This document shows positions 14,008 to 14,759 of a stretch of 14,759 bases of DNA, piece by piece (position 1 is the first letter of the stretch; every line of letters begins with the position of its first letter). The notes under the pieces are model-generated. The model was not told the origin of the DNA and did not search any database. It was given only the letters and a program-made list of their open reading frames with translations. A program made the position numbers and the translations under genes. This DNA is from DASSWB01 sp035705495 (GTDB lineage Bacteria; Bacteroidota; Bacteroidia; Flavobacteriales; Flavobacteriaceae), in NCBI GenBank assembly GCA_035705495.1, contig DASSWB010000107.1, positions 1-14,759 of the forward strand. Reading direction: 5' to 3'.

Positions 14008-14759
14008 ATGAACGCAAAGTTCCCTGAATATAAAGGACTTGACTTACCAAATATAGCTTCAGAAATTTTGGATTTTTGGAAGGAGGAGGATATTTTCAAA
14101 AAAAGTATTTCCACCCGTGAGGGAATGGAACCTTTTATCTTTTTTGAAGGTCCGCCGTCTGCAAATGGATTACCGGGAATTCACCACGTGATGGCCAGAT
14201 CCATTAAAGATATCTTTTGTCGGTATAAAACACAGAAGGGATTTTTGGTGAATAGAAAAGCGGGTTGGGACACACACGGACTCCCAATTGAATTGGGTGT
14301 TGAAAAGGAACTCGGAATTACGAAGGAAGACATTGGAACAAAAATCAGTGTCGAAGAATACAATGAAGCTTGTAAAAGTGCAGTAATGCGCTACACCGAT
14401 GTATGGAATGATCTCACGGAAAAGATGGGTTACTGGGTGGATATGGAAGATCCGTACATCACGTATAAACCCAAATACATGGAAAGCGTTTGGTGGCTGC
14501 TTTCTCAAATTTATAAAAAGGGATTAATCTACAAAGGCTATACAATTCAGCCGTATTCTCCAAAAGCAGGAACAGGTTTAAGTTCACACGAATTGAATCA
14601 GCCCGGCACCTATCAAGACGTTACGGATACGACAGTGACTGCAATGTTTCGCATCTTGGACTCCTCCCCTTTTGGGGGAGGTCGGGAGGGGGCTTGGGGA
14701 TCTTCTTTCTTCCTCGCATGGACTACCACACCATGGACTTTACCATCAAACACCGCGCT
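14008..14759 (+). CDS. ileS: Isoleucyl-tRNA synthetase (N-terminal 250 residues, truncated by window edge)
   Basis: Class I aminoacyl-tRNA synthetase that charges tRNA-Ile and edits misactivated valine. It begins MNAKFPEYKGLDLPNIASEI. The HIGH-type motif appears in the variant used by Bacteroidota, EGPPSANGLPGIHHV (about 48-62), followed by the conserved GWDTHGLPIE (about 88-97). QPYSPKAGTGLSSHE and the editing-domain WTTTPWTLPSN (238-248) confirm IleRS over ValRS and LeuRS. The frame stays open to the last base, so most of the editing domain, the KMSKS motif and the anticodon-binding domain lie outside. Residues 218-231 (DSSPFGGGREGAWG) are encoded by a GC-rich palindromic repeat and look like an insertion at the edge of the editing domain. 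The ATG follows an A-rich leader. Confidence 0.95.
   Translation, partial: MNAKFPEYKGLDLPNIASEILDFWKEEDIFKKSISTREGMEPFIFFEGPPSANGLPGIHHVMARSIKDIFCRYKTQKGFLVNRKAGWDTHGLPIELGVEKELGITKEDIGTKISVEEYNEACKSAVMRYTDVWNDLTEKMGYWVDMEDPYITYKPKYMESVWWLLSQIYKKGLIYKGYTIQPYSPKAGTGLSSHELNQPGTYQDVTDTTVTAMFRILDSSPFGGGREGAWGSSFFLAWTTTPWTLPSNTA
14661..14698. repeat. GC-rich palindromic repeat translated in frame within ileS
   Basis: CCTCCCC (14663-14669) and GGGGAGG (14675-14681) form a 7-bp stem with a TTTTG loop, followed by GTCGGGAGGGGGC and TTGGGG. The stretch is almost entirely G and C in a low-GC gene. It adds the Gly-rich sequence SSPFGGGREGAWG without breaking the frame. It resembles the CTCCCC...GGGGGAGG intergenic repeats I recall from Bacteroidota genomes, which cannot be confirmed here. 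Confidence 0.6.

Overview
The window looks like a chromosomal segment of a member of the Bacteroidota, most likely class Flavobacteriia. The clues are low GC, A-rich leaders with almost no Shine-Dalgarno sites, TAnnTTTG-type promoter boxes, a SprE/PorW-type gliding and type IX secretion lipoprotein, a DUF5687 ABC permease, and an F-ATPase subunit a with an N-terminal secretion signal and extra domain. No rRNA, tRNA, transposase, phage gene or CRISPR array is visible.

Left part (1-4501): the C-terminal end of the DNA polymerase III delta' subunit (holB, cut by the window edge) is followed one base later by a small DoxX-like membrane protein. A bidirectional GC hairpin terminator separates these from a convergent PaaE-like FAD/2Fe-2S reductase. 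A divergent spacer holding candidate promoters for both directions leads to a two-gene ABC exporter (DUF5687 permease plus ATPase).

Middle (4575-8133): a TPR lipoprotein of the SprE/PorW type with a non-ATG start is followed closely by a bactofilin, an AtpZ-like protein whose gene overlaps the bactofilin by 38 bases, and a four-helix membrane protein at the AtpI-like position (probably DUF6168). The tight spacing suggests one transcript joining secretion/motility, cytoskeleton and ATP synthase accessory genes.

ATP synthase (8195-13724): a promoter-like element precedes atpB-atpE-atpF-atpH-atpA-[four-helix bundle gene]-atpG, which ends in a strong terminator. Subunits beta and epsilon (atpD, atpC) are not in this cluster. 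The atpE-atpF spacer holds an 18-bp hairpin. The most striking feature is a 113-residue four-helix bundle (S23/IVP-type) gene wedged between atpA and atpG. A perfect 16-bp palindrome touches its start codon, a perfect 20-bp palindrome contains its stop codon, and a 12-bp direct repeat (GAATTCTGAATT) lies on both sides, so it looks like a minimal mobile gene cassette inside an essential operon.

Right part (13588-14759): the 3' end of atpG is partly duplicated 54 bases downstream in the same frame, with a GTGA-loop hairpin between the copies. The 397-base gap before ileS carries this duplication, the operon terminator, a REP-like remnant, a GC-rich region that folds like a structured RNA, and a possible ileS promoter. 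The ileS gene (cut by the right edge) contains a GC-rich palindromic repeat read in frame just before the Thr-rich editing motif.
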